From Streptomyces sp. QL37 (lineage in GTDB: Bacteria; Actinomycetota; Actinomycetes; Streptomycetales; Streptomycetaceae), in contig NZ_PTJS01000001.1 in the NCBI RefSeq assembly GCF_002941025.1, positions 6,365,766 through 6,429,765 of the forward strand: DNA of 64,000 nucleotides, given 5' to 3'. Made by a program: the position numbers and the translations under genes. Under the pieces are notes generated by a model that was not told the DNA's origin, made no database searches, and saw nothing but the letters and a program-made list of their open reading frames with translations. Below, in pieces: positions 41,440-50,177 of this stretch (the first letter of the stretch is position 1; every line of letters starts with the position of its first letter).

Positions 41440-42375
41440 GTGCAATCCCCCCGGACGCCGGGAGCCCCGCCCGGCCGTACGCTCGGCGACGCGCTCGCCG
41501 AGGGAACCGTCCTGCTGGACGGGGGCCTCTCCAACCAGCTGGAGGCGCAGGGCTGCGATCTGTCCGACGCCCTGTGGTCGGCCCGGCTGCTGAGCGACGC
41601 TCCCCAGCAGATCGAGGCCGCCCACACCGCCTATGCCCGGGCGGGCGCGCAGGTGCTGATCACGGCCAGCTACCAGGCGACCTTCGAGGGATTCGCGCGG
41701 CGAGGGATCGGGCGGGTCCGCGCGGCGGAGCTGATGGCCGGCAGTGTGGAGTCGGCGCGCAGGGCGGGCGCGGTGACGGGACGCGAGCTCTGGGTCGCCG
41801 CCTCGGTCGGGCCGTACGGGGCGATGCTCGCGGACGGCAGCGAGTACCGGGGCCGGTACGGACTCACCGTCCGGGAGCTGGAGCGCTTCCACCGGCCCCG
41901 GGCGGAAACGCTGGCCGAGGCGGAACCCGATGTGCTTGCCCTGGAGACGGTCCCGGACATCGACGAGGCCGAGGCACTGCTGCGGGCGGTCGAGGGGCTC
42001 GGAGTGCCGGTCTGGCTCTCGTACAGCGTGGCGGGGGACCGGACCAGGGCCGGGCAGCCTCTGGCGGAGGCGTTCGCGCTCGCCGCCGGCATCGACCAGG
42101 TGCTGGCCGTCGGGGTCAACTGCTGCGATCCCGCCGACGTGGACCGTGCGGTGGAGGTCGCGGCGTCGGCCACCGGCAAGCCGGTGGTCGTCTACCCGAA
42201 CAGTGGGGAGGAGTGGGACGCCGACGGCCGGGGCTGGACCGGGAGGGGAACGTTCGAACCGCGCAGGGTGCGGGACTGGCAGCGGGCGGGCGCGCGGCTG
42301 GTCGGCGGCTGCTGCCGGGTCGGCCCGTCAGGGATCGCGGCGCTGGCGGAGCGACTGGAACCTTCGGGAGTGTGA
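41440..42375 (+). CDS. mmuM: homocysteine S-methyltransferase
   Basis: 311 aa from GTG 41440 with GAGGAG upstream. Zinc-dependent transfer of a methyl group, usually from S-methylmethionine, to homocysteine. The barrel begins VLLDGGLSNQLEAQGCDLSD and has SYQATFEGFARRG, VAASVGPYGAMLADGSEYRG and LALETVPDIDEAEAL. The three zinc cysteines are in VGVNCCDP and GGCCRVGP. It lies next to the Hen1 gene but that has its own promoter, so the link is probably only positional. Confidence 0.88.
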   Translation: MQSPRTPGAPPGRTLGDALAEGTVLLDGGLSNQLEAQGCDLSDALWSARLLSDAPQQIEAAHTAYARAGAQVLITASYQATFEGFARRGIGRVRAAELMAGSVESARRAGAVTGRELWVAASVGPYGAMLADGSEYRGRYGLTVRELERFHRPRAETLAEAEPDVLALETVPDIDEAEALLRAVEGLGVPVWLSYSVAGDRTRAGQPLAEAFALAAGIDQVLAVGVNCCDPADVDRAVEVAASATGKPVVVYPNSGEEWDADGRGWTGRGTFEPRRVRDWQRAGARLVGGCCRVGPSGIAALAERLEPSGV

Positions 42376-42405
42376 AAATCCCTGGTGGGAGGCCGGTCAC
42401 CGGAC

Positions 42406-42411
42406 CATACT
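42406..42411 (+). promoter_or_regulatory. -10 element of a probably leaderless hen1-pnkp transcript
   Basis: CATACT lies seven bases before the GTG at 42419. No ribosome site is present, so the message likely starts at the start codon. The -35 is unclear. Confidence 0.4.
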
Positions 42412-42418
42412 CGGACGC

Positions 42419-43894
42419 GTGTTCCTGACTATCAGCACGACCGGCACCCCTGAGCGTCCCGCCACCGATCTCGGATTCCTGCTGCACAAGCATCCCGACA
42501 AGGCGCAGACGTTCTCCACCTCGCACGGGACCGCGCACGTCTTCTACCCCGAGGCGTCCGCGGAGCGCTGTACCGCCGCCCTGCTGCTCGAAGTGGATCC
42601 GGTGGCGCTGGTGAGGCGCGGCAAGGGCAAGGGCCGGGGCGGAGCCCCCGACGCGGCACTCGCGCAGTACGTCAACGACCGGCCGTACGCGGCGTCCTCG
42701 CTGCTCTCGGTCGCGATGACGACGGTGTTCAAGTCCGCGCTGAACGGCGCGTGCAGGGCGATGCCCGAACGGGCCGAGATGCCGCTGCCGTTGCGGATCG
42801 AGGTGCCCGCGCTGCCCGCACGCGGTGGTGTGGAGCTGGTGCACAAGCTCTTCGCTCCGCTCGGCTGGACACGGGTGGAGGCCGCGGCCGTACCGCTGGA
42901 CGAGCAGTTCCCGGAGTGGGGCGACTCGCGCTACGTACGGCTGGTGCTGGAGGGGGAGCTGAGGCTCGTGGACGCCTTGCGCCAGCTGTATGTGCTGCTG
43001 CCGGTGCTCGACGACGCCAAGCACTACTGGGTGGCGCCCGACGAGGTGGACAAGCTGCTCCGGGCGGGCGAGGGCTGGCTGGCCGGCCACCCCGAGCAGA
43101 AGCTGATCACCAGCCGGTATCTCTCCCGTCGCTGGGGGCTCACCCGGCAGGCGATGGAGCGGCTGGAGCTGGTGCGGCTGGCGGAGTCGGACGACCTCGA
43201 GGTGGAGAGCGTCGACAACGCGGTGGACGAGACGACCGACACGGAGGAGAAGCCGGTGCCGCTCGCCGAGCAGCGCCGTGCGGCGGTCCTGGAGGCGCTC
43301 CGTGCGGCAGGGGCGGCCCGCGTGCTCGACCTCGGCTGCGGCCAGGGCCAGTTGGTGCAGGCGCTGCTCAAGGACGTGCGCTTCACCGAGATCGTGGGGG
43401 TCGACGTGTCCATGCGCGCCCTGACCGTTGCCGCACGCCGGCTGAAGCTGGACCGGATGGGCGAGCGGCAGGCCGGGCGGGTCACCCTCCGCCAGGGCGC
43501 GCTCACCTACACCGACAAACAGCTGAAGGGGTACGACGCCGCCGTGCTGAGCGAGGTGATCGAGCACCTGGACCTTCCGCGGCTCCCCGCCCTGGAGTAC
43601 GCGGTGTTCGGCTCCGCGCGACCGCGGACCGTGCTGGTGACGACGCCCAACGTCGAGTACAACGTCCGATGGGAGACGCTTCCCGCCGGGCACGCTCGCC
43701 ACGGCGACCACCGCTTCGAGTGGACCAGGGAGGAATTCCGGGACTGGGCGGGCCGGGTGGCCGGGCGGCACGGCTACACGGTGGCGTTCGTACCCGTGGG
43801 CCCGGAGGACCCCGAGGTGGGGCCTCCCACACAGATGGCCGTGTTCACGATGACCACGGCCCAGGAGTCGACGAAGGAGGCGAAGGCCGCATGA
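42419..43894 (+). CDS. hen1: RNA 3'-terminal 2'-O-methyltransferase Hen1
   Basis: 491 aa. The N-terminal Hen1-specific domain (about 1-250) begins FLTISTTGTPERPATDLGFL. The C-terminal methyltransferase has SAM motif VLDLGCGQGQL (about residue 300), then VDVSMRALTVAARRL. The metal-binding set is EVIEHLDLPRL with the later His in HGDHRFEWTREEF. Hen1 methylates the 3'-terminal ribose of a cleaved RNA before ligation, protecting the repaired site from the same nuclease. It overlaps pnkp by ATGA, the usual bacterial repair pair. Confidence 0.92.
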   Translation: MFLTISTTGTPERPATDLGFLLHKHPDKAQTFSTSHGTAHVFYPEASAERCTAALLLEVDPVALVRRGKGKGRGGAPDAALAQYVNDRPYAASSLLSVAMTTVFKSALNGACRAMPERAEMPLPLRIEVPALPARGGVELVHKLFAPLGWTRVEAAAVPLDEQFPEWGDSRYVRLVLEGELRLVDALRQLYVLLPVLDDAKHYWVAPDEVDKLLRAGEGWLAGHPEQKLITSRYLSRRWGLTRQAMERLELVRLAESDDLEVESVDNAVDETTDTEEKPVPLAEQRRAAVLEALRAAGAARVLDLGCGQGQLVQALLKDVRFTEIVGVDVSMRALTVAARRLKLDRMGERQAGRVTLRQGALTYTDKQLKGYDAAVLSEVIEHLDLPRLPALEYAVFGSARPRTVLVTTPNVEYNVRWETLPAGHARHGDHRFEWTREEFRDWAGRVAGRHGYTVAFVPVGPEDPEVGPPTQMAVFTMTTAQESTKEAKAA

Positions 43895-46434
43895 CCAGTA
43901 CCTCTCGCACGCTGCCGGTGACCGACCTGTCCCTCGTCGTCCTCATCGGCGCCAGCGGCTCGGGCAAGTCCACCTTCGCCCGTAAGCACTTCAAGCCGAC
44001 CGAGATCGTCTCGTCGGACTTCTGCCGGGGCCTCGTCGCAGACGACGAGAACGACCAGAGCGCCAGCCGTGACGCCTTCGACGTGCTCCACTACATCGCG
44101 GGCAAGCGCCTCGCCGCCGGCCGGCTCACCGTCGTCGACGCGACCAACGTCCAGCCGGAGAGCCGCAAGCAGCTCGTCCAGCTGGCACGGCAGTACGACG
44201 TGCTGCCCATCGCCATCGTGCTCGACCTGCCGGAGGAGCTCTGCCAGGCGCGCAACGCAGGCCGGCCCGACCGTGCCTCCATGCCCCGCCACGTCGTGCA
44301 GCGCCACCGCCGTGAGCTGCGCAGGTCGCTGCGCGGTCTGGAGCGCGAGGGCTTCCGCAAGGTGCACATCCTGCGCACCGAGGAGGAGGCGGACACCGCC
44401 GAAGTCGTCCTGGAGCGGCGCTACAACGACCTCCGGCACCTCACCGGCCCCTTCGACATCATCGGCGACATCCACGGCTGCAGTTCCGAACTGGACACCC
44501 TGCTCGGCGAGCTGGGCTACAAGGGCGGCGCTCACCCCGAGGGCCGGACCGCCGTGTTCGTGGGCGACCTCGTCGACCGGGGCCCCGACAGCCCGGGAGT
44601 GCTGCGCCGCGTCATGTCCATGGTGGAGTCGGGCAACGCGCTCTGCGTGCCCGGCAACCACGAGAACAAGCTCGGGCGTTACCTCAAGGGGCGCAAGGTC
44701 CAGCACAGCCACGGTCTCGCCGAGACCGTCGAGCAGCTTGAGCGGGAGGACGCCGAGCACCCCGAGTTCCGCAAGCAGGTCGCGGAGTTCATCGACGGAC
44801 TCGTCAGCCACTACGTCCTGGACGGGGGCAAGCTGGTCGTCTGCCACGCGGGGCTGCCCGAGAAGTACCACGGGCGCACCTCCGGGCGGGTCCGCTCGCA
44901 CGCGCTGTACGGGGACACGACCGGCGAGACCGACGAGTTCGGGCTGCCCGTGCGCTACCCGTGGGCCGAGGAGTACAGGGGCGGTGCCGCGGTGGTCTAC
45001 GGACACACGCCGGTGCCCACCGCCTCCTGGGTGAACAACACCCTCTGCCTGGACACCGGGGCGGTCTTCGGAGGGAAGATGACCGCACTGCGCTGGCCGG
45101 AGCGCGAGATCGTCGACGTACCGGCCGAGCGCGTCTGGTACGAGCCGGTCAAGCCGCTGACCACCGAGGCCCCCGGGGGCAGGGAGGGCAGACCGCTCGA
45201 CCTCGCCGACGTGCAGGGCCGCCGCATCGTGGAGACCCGGCACATGGGTCGTGTCGCCGTGCGTGAGGAGAACGCGGCTGCGGCACTCGAAGTCATGAGC
45301 CGCTTCGCCGTCGACCCCAGGCTGCTTGCCTACCTTCCGCCGACCATGGCCCCGACGGCGACCTCGCACGAGGAGGGTTTCCTGGAGCACCCGGCCGAGG
45401 CGTTCGCGCAGTACCGCGCGGACGGCGTCACCAAGGTCGTCTGCGAGGAGAAGCACATGGGTTCGCGCGCCGTGGCGCTGGTATGCCGCGATGCGGGCAC
45501 CGCGCGCGAGCGCTTCGGGGCCGACGGCCCCACCGGCGCCCTGCACACGCGCACCGGGCGGCCGTTCCTGGACGACACGGCACTCACCGAGGTCGTCCTC
45601 GGCCGGCTGCGCGCCGCCGTCACCGCCGCCGGGCTCTGGGAGGAGTGGAACACCGACTGGGTGGTGCTCGACGCCGAACTGATGCCCTGGTCCCTCAAGG
45701 CCGCGGGGCTGCTGCGCTCGCAGTACGCGGCGGTGGGCGCCGCCGCCGGCGCGGTCCTGCCCGTGGCGGACGTGGCCCTTGCCGCGGCGGCCGCCCGAGG
45801 CGTCGACGTCGCCGCCCTGGCGGGCCGCCAGCGGGAGCGCGCAGCCGACGCCGCCGCGTTCACGGAGGCGTACCGCCGCTACTGCTGGAGCACCGAAGGG
45901 CTCGACGGCGTCCGCCTCGCGCCGTTCCAGATCCTCGCGGTGCAGGGCCGCTCGCTCGCCTCCGTGCCGCACGACGAGCAGCTGGCGTGGCTGGACCGCC
46001 TCGTGGAGCACGACCCGACCGGTCTGCTCCAGGTCACCCGGCGGCTCGTCGTCGACACGGGTGACGAGGCCTCCGTGCGCTCCGGCATCGACTGGTGGCT
46101 GGAGATGACCGGCCGCGGTGGCGAAGGCATGGTCGTCAAGCCGCTCGGCGCCCTCGTCCGGGACGGGAAGGGCAGGCTCGTCCAGCCGGGCATCAAGGTG
46201 CGCGGCCGGGAGTACCTGCGGATCATCTACGGCCCCGAGTACACGCGACCGGAGAATCTGGAGCGGCTGCGCTCCCGGTTCCTCGGCCACAAGCGGTCGC
46301 TGGCTCTGCGGGAGTACGCCCTCGGTCTGGAGGCCCTCGACCGGCTGGCCGACGGTGAGCCGCTGTGGCGGATCCACGAGGCGGTCTTCGCGGTGCTCGC
46401 CCTGGAGTCGGAGCCCGTCGACCCCAGGCTGTAG
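43891..46434 (+). CDS. pnkp: polynucleotide kinase-phosphatase-ligase Pnkp
   Basis: An 847-aa three-domain RNA repair enzyme. The 5' kinase (1-170) has P-loop GASGSGKST at 20-28 and a helical lid with RHRRELRRSLRG. The 2',3' phosphatase (about 185-480) is a binuclear metallophosphoesterase with GDIHG (192-196), GDLVDRG, GNHE and later HAGLP and YGHTPV. The C-terminal adenylyltransferase domain (about 480-847) has the nucleotidyl Lys521 in EEKHMGSRA and later GGEGMVVKP and GIKVRGREYLRI. With Hen1 it heals, methylates and seals RNA cut by ribotoxins. Length matches Clostridium-type Pnkp. Confidence 0.94.
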   Translation: MTSTSRTLPVTDLSLVVLIGASGSGKSTFARKHFKPTEIVSSDFCRGLVADDENDQSASRDAFDVLHYIAGKRLAAGRLTVVDATNVQPESRKQLVQLARQYDVLPIAIVLDLPEELCQARNAGRPDRASMPRHVVQRHRRELRRSLRGLEREGFRKVHILRTEEEADTAEVVLERRYNDLRHLTGPFDIIGDIHGCSSELDTLLGELGYKGGAHPEGRTAVFVGDLVDRGPDSPGVLRRVMSMVESGNALCVPGNHENKLGRYLKGRKVQHSHGLAETVEQLEREDAEHPEFRKQVAEFIDGLVSHYVLDGGKLVVCHAGLPEKYHGRTSGRVRSHALYGDTTGETDEFGLPVRYPWAEEYRGGAAVVYGHTPVPTASWVNNTLCLDTGAVFGGKMTALRWPEREIVDVPAERVWYEPVKPLTTEAPGGREGRPLDLADVQGRRIVETRHMGRVAVREENAAAALEVMSRFAVDPRLLAYLPPTMAPTATSHEEGFLEHPAEAFAQYRADGVTKVVCEEKHMGSRAVALVCRDAGTARERFGADGPTGALHTRTGRPFLDDTALTEVVLGRLRAAVTAAGLWEEWNTDWVVLDAELMPWSLKAAGLLRSQYAAVGAAAGAVLPVADVALAAAAARGVDVAALAGRQRERAADAAAFTEAYRRYCWSTEGLDGVRLAPFQILAVQGRSLASVPHDEQLAWLDRLVEHDPTGLLQVTRRLVVDTGDEASVRSGIDWWLEMTGRGGEGMVVKPLGALVRDGKGRLVQPGIKVRGREYLRIIYGPEYTRPENLERLRSRFLGHKRSLALREYALGLEALDRLADGEPLWRIHEAVFAVLALESEPVDPRL

Positions 46435-46470
46435 GCCGTCCGAGCAGACGGGGCCGGCCGGTCCCGTCGA

Positions 46471-46503
46471 GTGTCCGGGCCCGCTTCGCGCGGGCCCGGA
46501 CAC
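46471..46503. terminator. terminator between pnkp and the convergent pseudogene
   Basis: Arms 46471-46484 and 46490-46503 are perfect 14-base complements with loop TTCGC. It lies between the pnkp stop and the stop of the minus-strand kinase relic and can serve both. Confidence 0.85.
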
Positions 46504-46507
46504 CGGC

Positions 46508-46979
46508 CTACTCCCGCCAGTCCGCCGTGGCCGCGGCGCGTGCCTGCCACAGCCTCACCCCCCGACCGCCCGGCTCCCACCGTTCGCAGAACTGCCGCAG
46601 CGTCTCGCACCTGGCCAGCATGGCGGCTCTGCGGGCCGGCCAGGGCGGCACCTCCCCGCCGTACGCACAGAAGAAGTGGCCGAGTGCATGGCGGTGCCCG
46701 GGGTGATGGGTGCGCACGATCCACTCGCACCAGGCCAGGTCCTCGACCGGATCTCCGAGGTGGGCGAACTCCCAGTCGACCACTGCGGTGACCTCGAAGG
46801 TGCCGGGATCGAGCAGCACGTTGTTCGGGCCGAAGTCCCCGTGCACGAGCACCTTGTCCGCCCCGCTCGCGTCATCCGGCAGCCGGGAGCGGTCCTGTGG
46901 ATAGGCCCTCGTAGGTCTTCTCGACGACAGCACCGTCCCCGACGGTGTGATTGGTGTAGCCGTGCTTCAGCGGGCGCAT
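46508..46979 (-). pseudogene. aminoglycoside phosphotransferase-family gene with internal deletion and frameshift
   Basis: The minus strand begins with a credible N-terminus at ATG 46979 (MRPLKHGYTNHTVGDGAVVE, KTYEG). After about 25 codons, at roughly 46905, the frame is lost. The C-terminal kinase half resumes one frame over: KVLVHGDFGPNNVLLDPGTF (catalytic loop HGDFGPNN), VVDWEFAHLGDPVEDLAWCE (metal DFG-like segment) and RWEPGGRGVRLWQ. Relatives are near 270 residues, so about 90-110 residues including the nucleotide-binding lobe are missing. It cannot encode an active kinase. A deletion in evolution or a local assembly loss would look the same. Confidence 0.75.
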
Positions 46980-47124
46980 CCGCCGATCATGGGGCAGAGA
47001 CGGCTCTCCGGGTGTCCCGGCGTGAAGAGCGGGCGCGATCCGCACGGAGGCACTTCCCGGGAAACGGCGAAACCGGGTGGCGGTTCGCAGGGTGAACCGT
47101 GTCCCGCGCGGTGAGGATGAGGGC

Positions 47125-48357
47125 ATGGGATTCCATGTCGATTCCGAGGCCGGGCGGCTGCGCCGCGTCATCCTGCACCGCCCCGATCTGGAGCTGAAGC
47201 GGCTCACCCCCCGCAACAAGGACGCGCTCCTGTTCGACGACGTGCTGTGGGTCCGCCGCGCCAGGGAGGAGCACGACGGTTTCGCCGATGTGCTGCGCGA
47301 CCGGGGCGTGGAGGTGCACCTCTTCGGCGAGCTGCTCCGGGAGTCCCTGGACATCCCGGTGGCGAGGAGGCTCGTCCTGGACCGGGTCTTCGCGGAGAAG
47401 GAGTACGGCCCGCTCGCGACCGAGCATCTGCGCGCCGCCTTCGAGGAGCTTCCCGCAGGGGAACTGGCCGAGGCCCTGGTCGGCGGGATGACGAAGCGGG
47501 AGTTCCTGGAACGGCACAGCGAGCCGACCTCGGTCCGCTTCCACGTCATGGATCTGGACGACTTCCTGCTCAGCCCCCTGCCCAACCACATCTTCACCCG
47601 CGACACCTCCGCCTGGATCTACGACGGTGTGTCCATCAACGCGATGCGGTGGCCGGCGAGACAGCGCGAGACCGTGCACTTCGAGGCGATCTACCGGCAC
47701 CACCCCCTTTTCACCGGCCCCGACGCAGGCGTCTTCCACCACTGGTCACAGGGTCAGGACGACTATCCGTCCACCATCGAGGGCGGCGACGTCCTGGTCA
47801 TCGGCCGGGGTGCCGTCCTGATCGGGATGAGTGAACGCACCACTCCCCAGGCCGTGGAGATGCTGGCCAGAGGGCTCTTCGACGCCGGGTCGGCCCGGAC
47901 GATCGTGGCGCTCGACATGCCCAAGCGGCGGGCGTTCATGCACCTCGACACGGTGATGACGATGATCGACGGGGACACGTTCACCAAGTACGCCGGACTG
48001 GGCATGCTGCGCTCCTACACGATCGAGCCCGGCGCCGGTCCACGTGAGCTGAAGGTCACCGACCACCCCCCGGAGCACATGCACCGAGCCATCGCCGCCG
48101 CGCTCGGCCTCGACGGCATCCGGGTGCTCACCGCCACCCAGGACGTGCACGCCGCCGAGCGGGAGCAGTGGGACGACGGCTGCAACGTGCTGGCGGTGGA
48201 GCCCGGGGTCGTCGTGGCGTACGAGCGCAACGCCACCACCAACACGTATCTGCGCAAGGAAGGCATCGAGGTCATCGAGATCAGGGGCAGCGAGCTGGGA
48301 CGGGGCAGGGGCGGTCCTCGCTGCATGAGCTGCCCCGTGGTGCGCGATCCCGTGTGA
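47125..48357 (+). CDS. arcA: arginine deiminase
   Basis: 410 aa from ATG 47125 (GAGGATGAGGG upstream). Hydrolyses arginine to citrulline and ammonia, the first step of the deiminase pathway. It shows [35 protein letters not shown] (substrate loop Arg/Asp), the catalytic Asp and His regions [14 protein letters not shown] and [15 protein letters not shown], and the nucleophile Cys400 in [12 protein letters not shown]. Length matches bacterial ADI. The ornithine carbamoyltransferase follows 140 bases later. Confidence 0.93.
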   Translation: MGFHVDSEAGRLRRVILHRPDLELKRLTPRNKDALLFDDVLWVRRAREEHDGFADVLRDRGVEVHLFGELLRESLDIPVARRLVLDRVFAEKEYGPLATEHLRAAFEELPAGELAEALVGGMTKREFLERHSEPTSVRFHVMDLDDFLLSPLPNHIFTRDTSAWIYDGVSINAMRWPARQRETVHFEAIYRHHPLFTGPDAGVFHHWSQGQDDYPSTIEGGDVLVIGRGAVLIGMSERTTPQAVEMLARGLFDAGSARTIVALDMPKRRAFMHLDTVMTMIDGDTFTKYAGLGMLRSYTIEPGAGPRELKVTDHPPEHMHRAIAAALGLDGIRVLTATQDVHAAEREQWDDGCNVLAVEPGVVVAYERNATTNTYLRKEGIEVIEIRGSELGRGRGGPRCMSCPVVRDPV

Positions 48358-48419
48358 GCGTCCGAGGCGGGACCGGAGCCCGGAGGCGCGGAACGCGGGA
48401 GGCGCGGCACACACGCCCT

Positions 48420-48445
48420 GTATAGCAATACGGTGCCTCGTATAG
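48420..48445 (+). promoter_or_regulatory. repeated GTATAG elements before arcB
   Basis: GTATAGCAATAC (48420-48431), a short palindrome, is followed by a second GTATAG at 48440-48445, with ATACG-N6-CGTAT between. The AT-rich block stands out in this GC-rich gap and is probably promoter or ArgR-type operator sequence, but it does not match a consensus I can name. Confidence 0.35.
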
Positions 48446-48497
48446 ACTTCCAGGACACGCGTCCGCACGCCCTCAGCCCGAACCAGGAGCAGTCACC

Positions 48498-49514
48498 ATG
48501 GCCATAGACCTCACAGGCCGCCATTTCCTCAAGGAGCTGGACTTCACGGCCGAAGAGCTCCGCGGCCTGATCGCCCTGGCCGCCGAGCTCAAGGCCGCCA
48601 AGAAGGCGGGCGGCGAGGTGCAGCGGCTGCGCGGCAGGAACATCGCGCTGATCTTCGAGAAGACCTCGACGCGCACCCGCTGCGCCTTCGAGGTGGCGGC
48701 CGCCGACCAGGGCGCTTCCACGACGTACCTCGACCCCTCCGGCTCCCAGATGGGACACAAGGAGTCGGTCAAGGACACCGCCCGGGTGCTCGGCCGGATG
48801 TTCGACGGCATCGAGTACCGGGGCGACAGCCAGCAGGTTGTCGAGGACCTGGCCGCCTACGGCGGTGTTCCGGTCTTCAACGGACTCACCGACGACTGGC
48901 ACCCCACCCAGATGCTCGCCGACGTCCTCACGATGACCGAGCACAGCGCGAAGCCCCTGGAGGAGATCACCTTCGCCTATCTGGGTGACGCCCGCTTCAA
49001 CATGGGCAACTCCTACCTGATCACCGGGGCCCTGCTGGGCATGGACGTCCGGATCGTCGCCCCGGCCGCATACCGGCCGGCGCCGGAGATCGTGGACCGG
49101 GCCCACGAGCTCGCGGAGTCCAGCGGTGCGCGCATCACCCTCACCGAGGACGTCACCGAGGGCGTCCGGGGTGCCGACTTCGTCGTGACCGACGTCTGGG
49201 TCTCCATGGGTGAGCCCAAGGAGGTCTGGGGCGAGCGCATCACGGCCCTCTCGCCGTACGCGGTGACCATGGACGTCCTGCGCGCCACGGGCAACGCCGA
49301 CGTGAAGTTCCTGCACTGCCTCCCCGCCTACCACGACCTCGGTACGAAGGTGTCCAGGGAGGTCCACGAGCGGTACGGCCTGTCGGAGCTGGAGGTCACC
49401 GACGAGGTCTTCGAGTCCTCCCACTCGGTCGTCTTCGACGAGGCCGAGAACCGGATGCACACGATCAAGGCGGTCCTCGTCGCGACACTGGCCGGCGGCG
49501 CGCACGCCGCATGA
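48498..49514 (+). CDS. arcB: ornithine carbamoyltransferase, catabolic context
   Basis: 338 aa, ATG with CAGGAG upstream. Interconverts citrulline plus phosphate with ornithine plus carbamoyl phosphate. Carbamoyl phosphate site [58 protein letters not shown] and the ornithine loop HCLPAYHD are all present. Pairing with arginine deiminase argues for the catabolic enzyme. No carbamate kinase gene follows. The last 265 bases recur in reverse complement downstream (49707-49972) within a large inverted repeat. The gene itself is complete. Confidence 0.92.
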   Translation: MAIDLTGRHFLKELDFTAEELRGLIALAAELKAAKKAGGEVQRLRGRNIALIFEKTSTRTRCAFEVAAADQGASTTYLDPSGSQMGHKESVKDTARVLGRMFDGIEYRGDSQQVVEDLAAYGGVPVFNGLTDDWHPTQMLADVLTMTEHSAKPLEEITFAYLGDARFNMGNSYLITGALLGMDVRIVAPAAYRPAPEIVDRAHELAESSGARITLTEDVTEGVRGADFVVTDVWVSMGEPKEVWGERITALSPYAVTMDVLRATGNADVKFLHCLPAYHDLGTKVSREVHERYGLSELEVTDEVFESSHSVVFDEAENRMHTIKAVLVATLAGGAHAA

Positions 49515-49587
49515 ACATGCACCCGATTGGGTGAACATGCGTGCAAGTGGCTACGATGGTGCTACTTGGTGGGGTTCGGGCTCGCAC
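49247..49587 (+). repeat. inverted repeat C, native arm (arcB end and downstream)
   Basis: 341 bases covering the arcB 3' end and 73 bases past its stop recur exactly in reverse complement at 49632-49972. The loop between the arms is 44 bases. Confidence 0.9.
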
Positions 49588-49602
49588 GTCCGAACCCCTT
49601 TT
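49571..49602 (+). terminator. intrinsic terminator of arcB
   Basis: GGGGTTCGG (49571-49579) pairs with CCGAACCCC (49590-49598) and is followed by TTTT, a classic factor-independent terminator. It sits at the turning point of the large inverted repeat. Confidence 0.8.
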
Positions 49603-49631
49603 CATGTGCCCGGTCAGGAGCGCGTGCCCAG

Positions 49632-49972
49632 GTGCGAGCCCGAACCCCACCAAGTAGCACCATCGTAGCCACTTGCACGCATGTTCACCCAATCGGGTGC
49701 ATGTTCATGCGGCGTGCGCGCCGCCGGCCAGTGTCGCGACGAGGACCGCCTTGATCGTGTGCATCCGGTTCTCGGCCTCGTCGAAGACGACCGAGTGGGA
49801 GGACTCGAAGACCTCGTCGGTGACCTCCAGCTCCGACAGGCCGTACCGCTCGTGGACCTCCCTGGACACCTTCGTACCGAGGTCGTGGTAGGCGGGGAGG
49901 CAGTGCAGGAACTTCACGTCGGCGTTGCCCGTGGCGCGCAGGACGTCCATGGTCACCGCGTACGGCGAGAGG
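49632..49972 (-). repeat. inverted repeat C, displaced copy of the arcB end
   Basis: Exact reverse complement of 49247-49587. It would encode the last 88 residues of ArcB on the minus strand, with no start of its own. Confidence 0.9.
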
Positions 49973-50056
49973 AGTCCGTCCTCGAACGCGGTGAAGGCGA
50001 TCGCGCAGAACGCGATGAGGATGCCGATCTTCAGCACCGCCATCGCCGCCGTGGCG
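49962..50056 (-). repeat. inverted copy of an internal permease segment
   Basis: Reverse complement of 50639-50733 with one mismatch at 49973. It shares the 11-base ACGGCGAGAGG with the end of the inverted arcB copy. Confidence 0.85.
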
Positions 50057-50123
50057 GTCGGGTGGAGCCAGTACGTCAACGAGCTGCTGGACAGCCTCAT
50101 CGGCTGGAACCTGCCGGCGGCGC
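50046..50123 (+). repeat. direct copy of an internal permease segment
   Basis: Identical to 50458-50535. The join to the preceding inverted piece is at the shared CCGCCGTGGCG (50046-50056). Confidence 0.85.
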
Positions 50124-50166
50124 GCACGCCGCATGAACATGCACCCGATTGGGTGAACATGCGTGC
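50113..50166 (+). repeat. direct copy of the arcB stop region
   Basis: Identical to 49491-49544. It is joined to the preceding permease copy at the shared GCCGGCGGCGC (50113-50123) and then to permease coding sequence. Confidence 0.85.
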
Positions 50167-50177
50167 CAGGGGCTACC

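Noticed and set aside
42751..43890. N-terminal extension of pnkp
   Set aside because: The open frame continues upstream but is a shifted reading of hen1. ATG 43891 overlaps the hen1 stop and begins the kinase domain correctly.
49571..49660. GGTTCGGG-containing sequence resembling a tRNA T-arm
   Set aside because: The symmetric GGGGTTCGG/CCGAACCCC followed by TTTT is a terminator. No acceptor stem, anticodon arm or D-arm could be drawn.
49681..50136. 151-codon plus frame and matching minus frames in the arcB patchwork
   Set aside because: They are antisense or partial readings of copied arcB and permease fragments, not independent genes.
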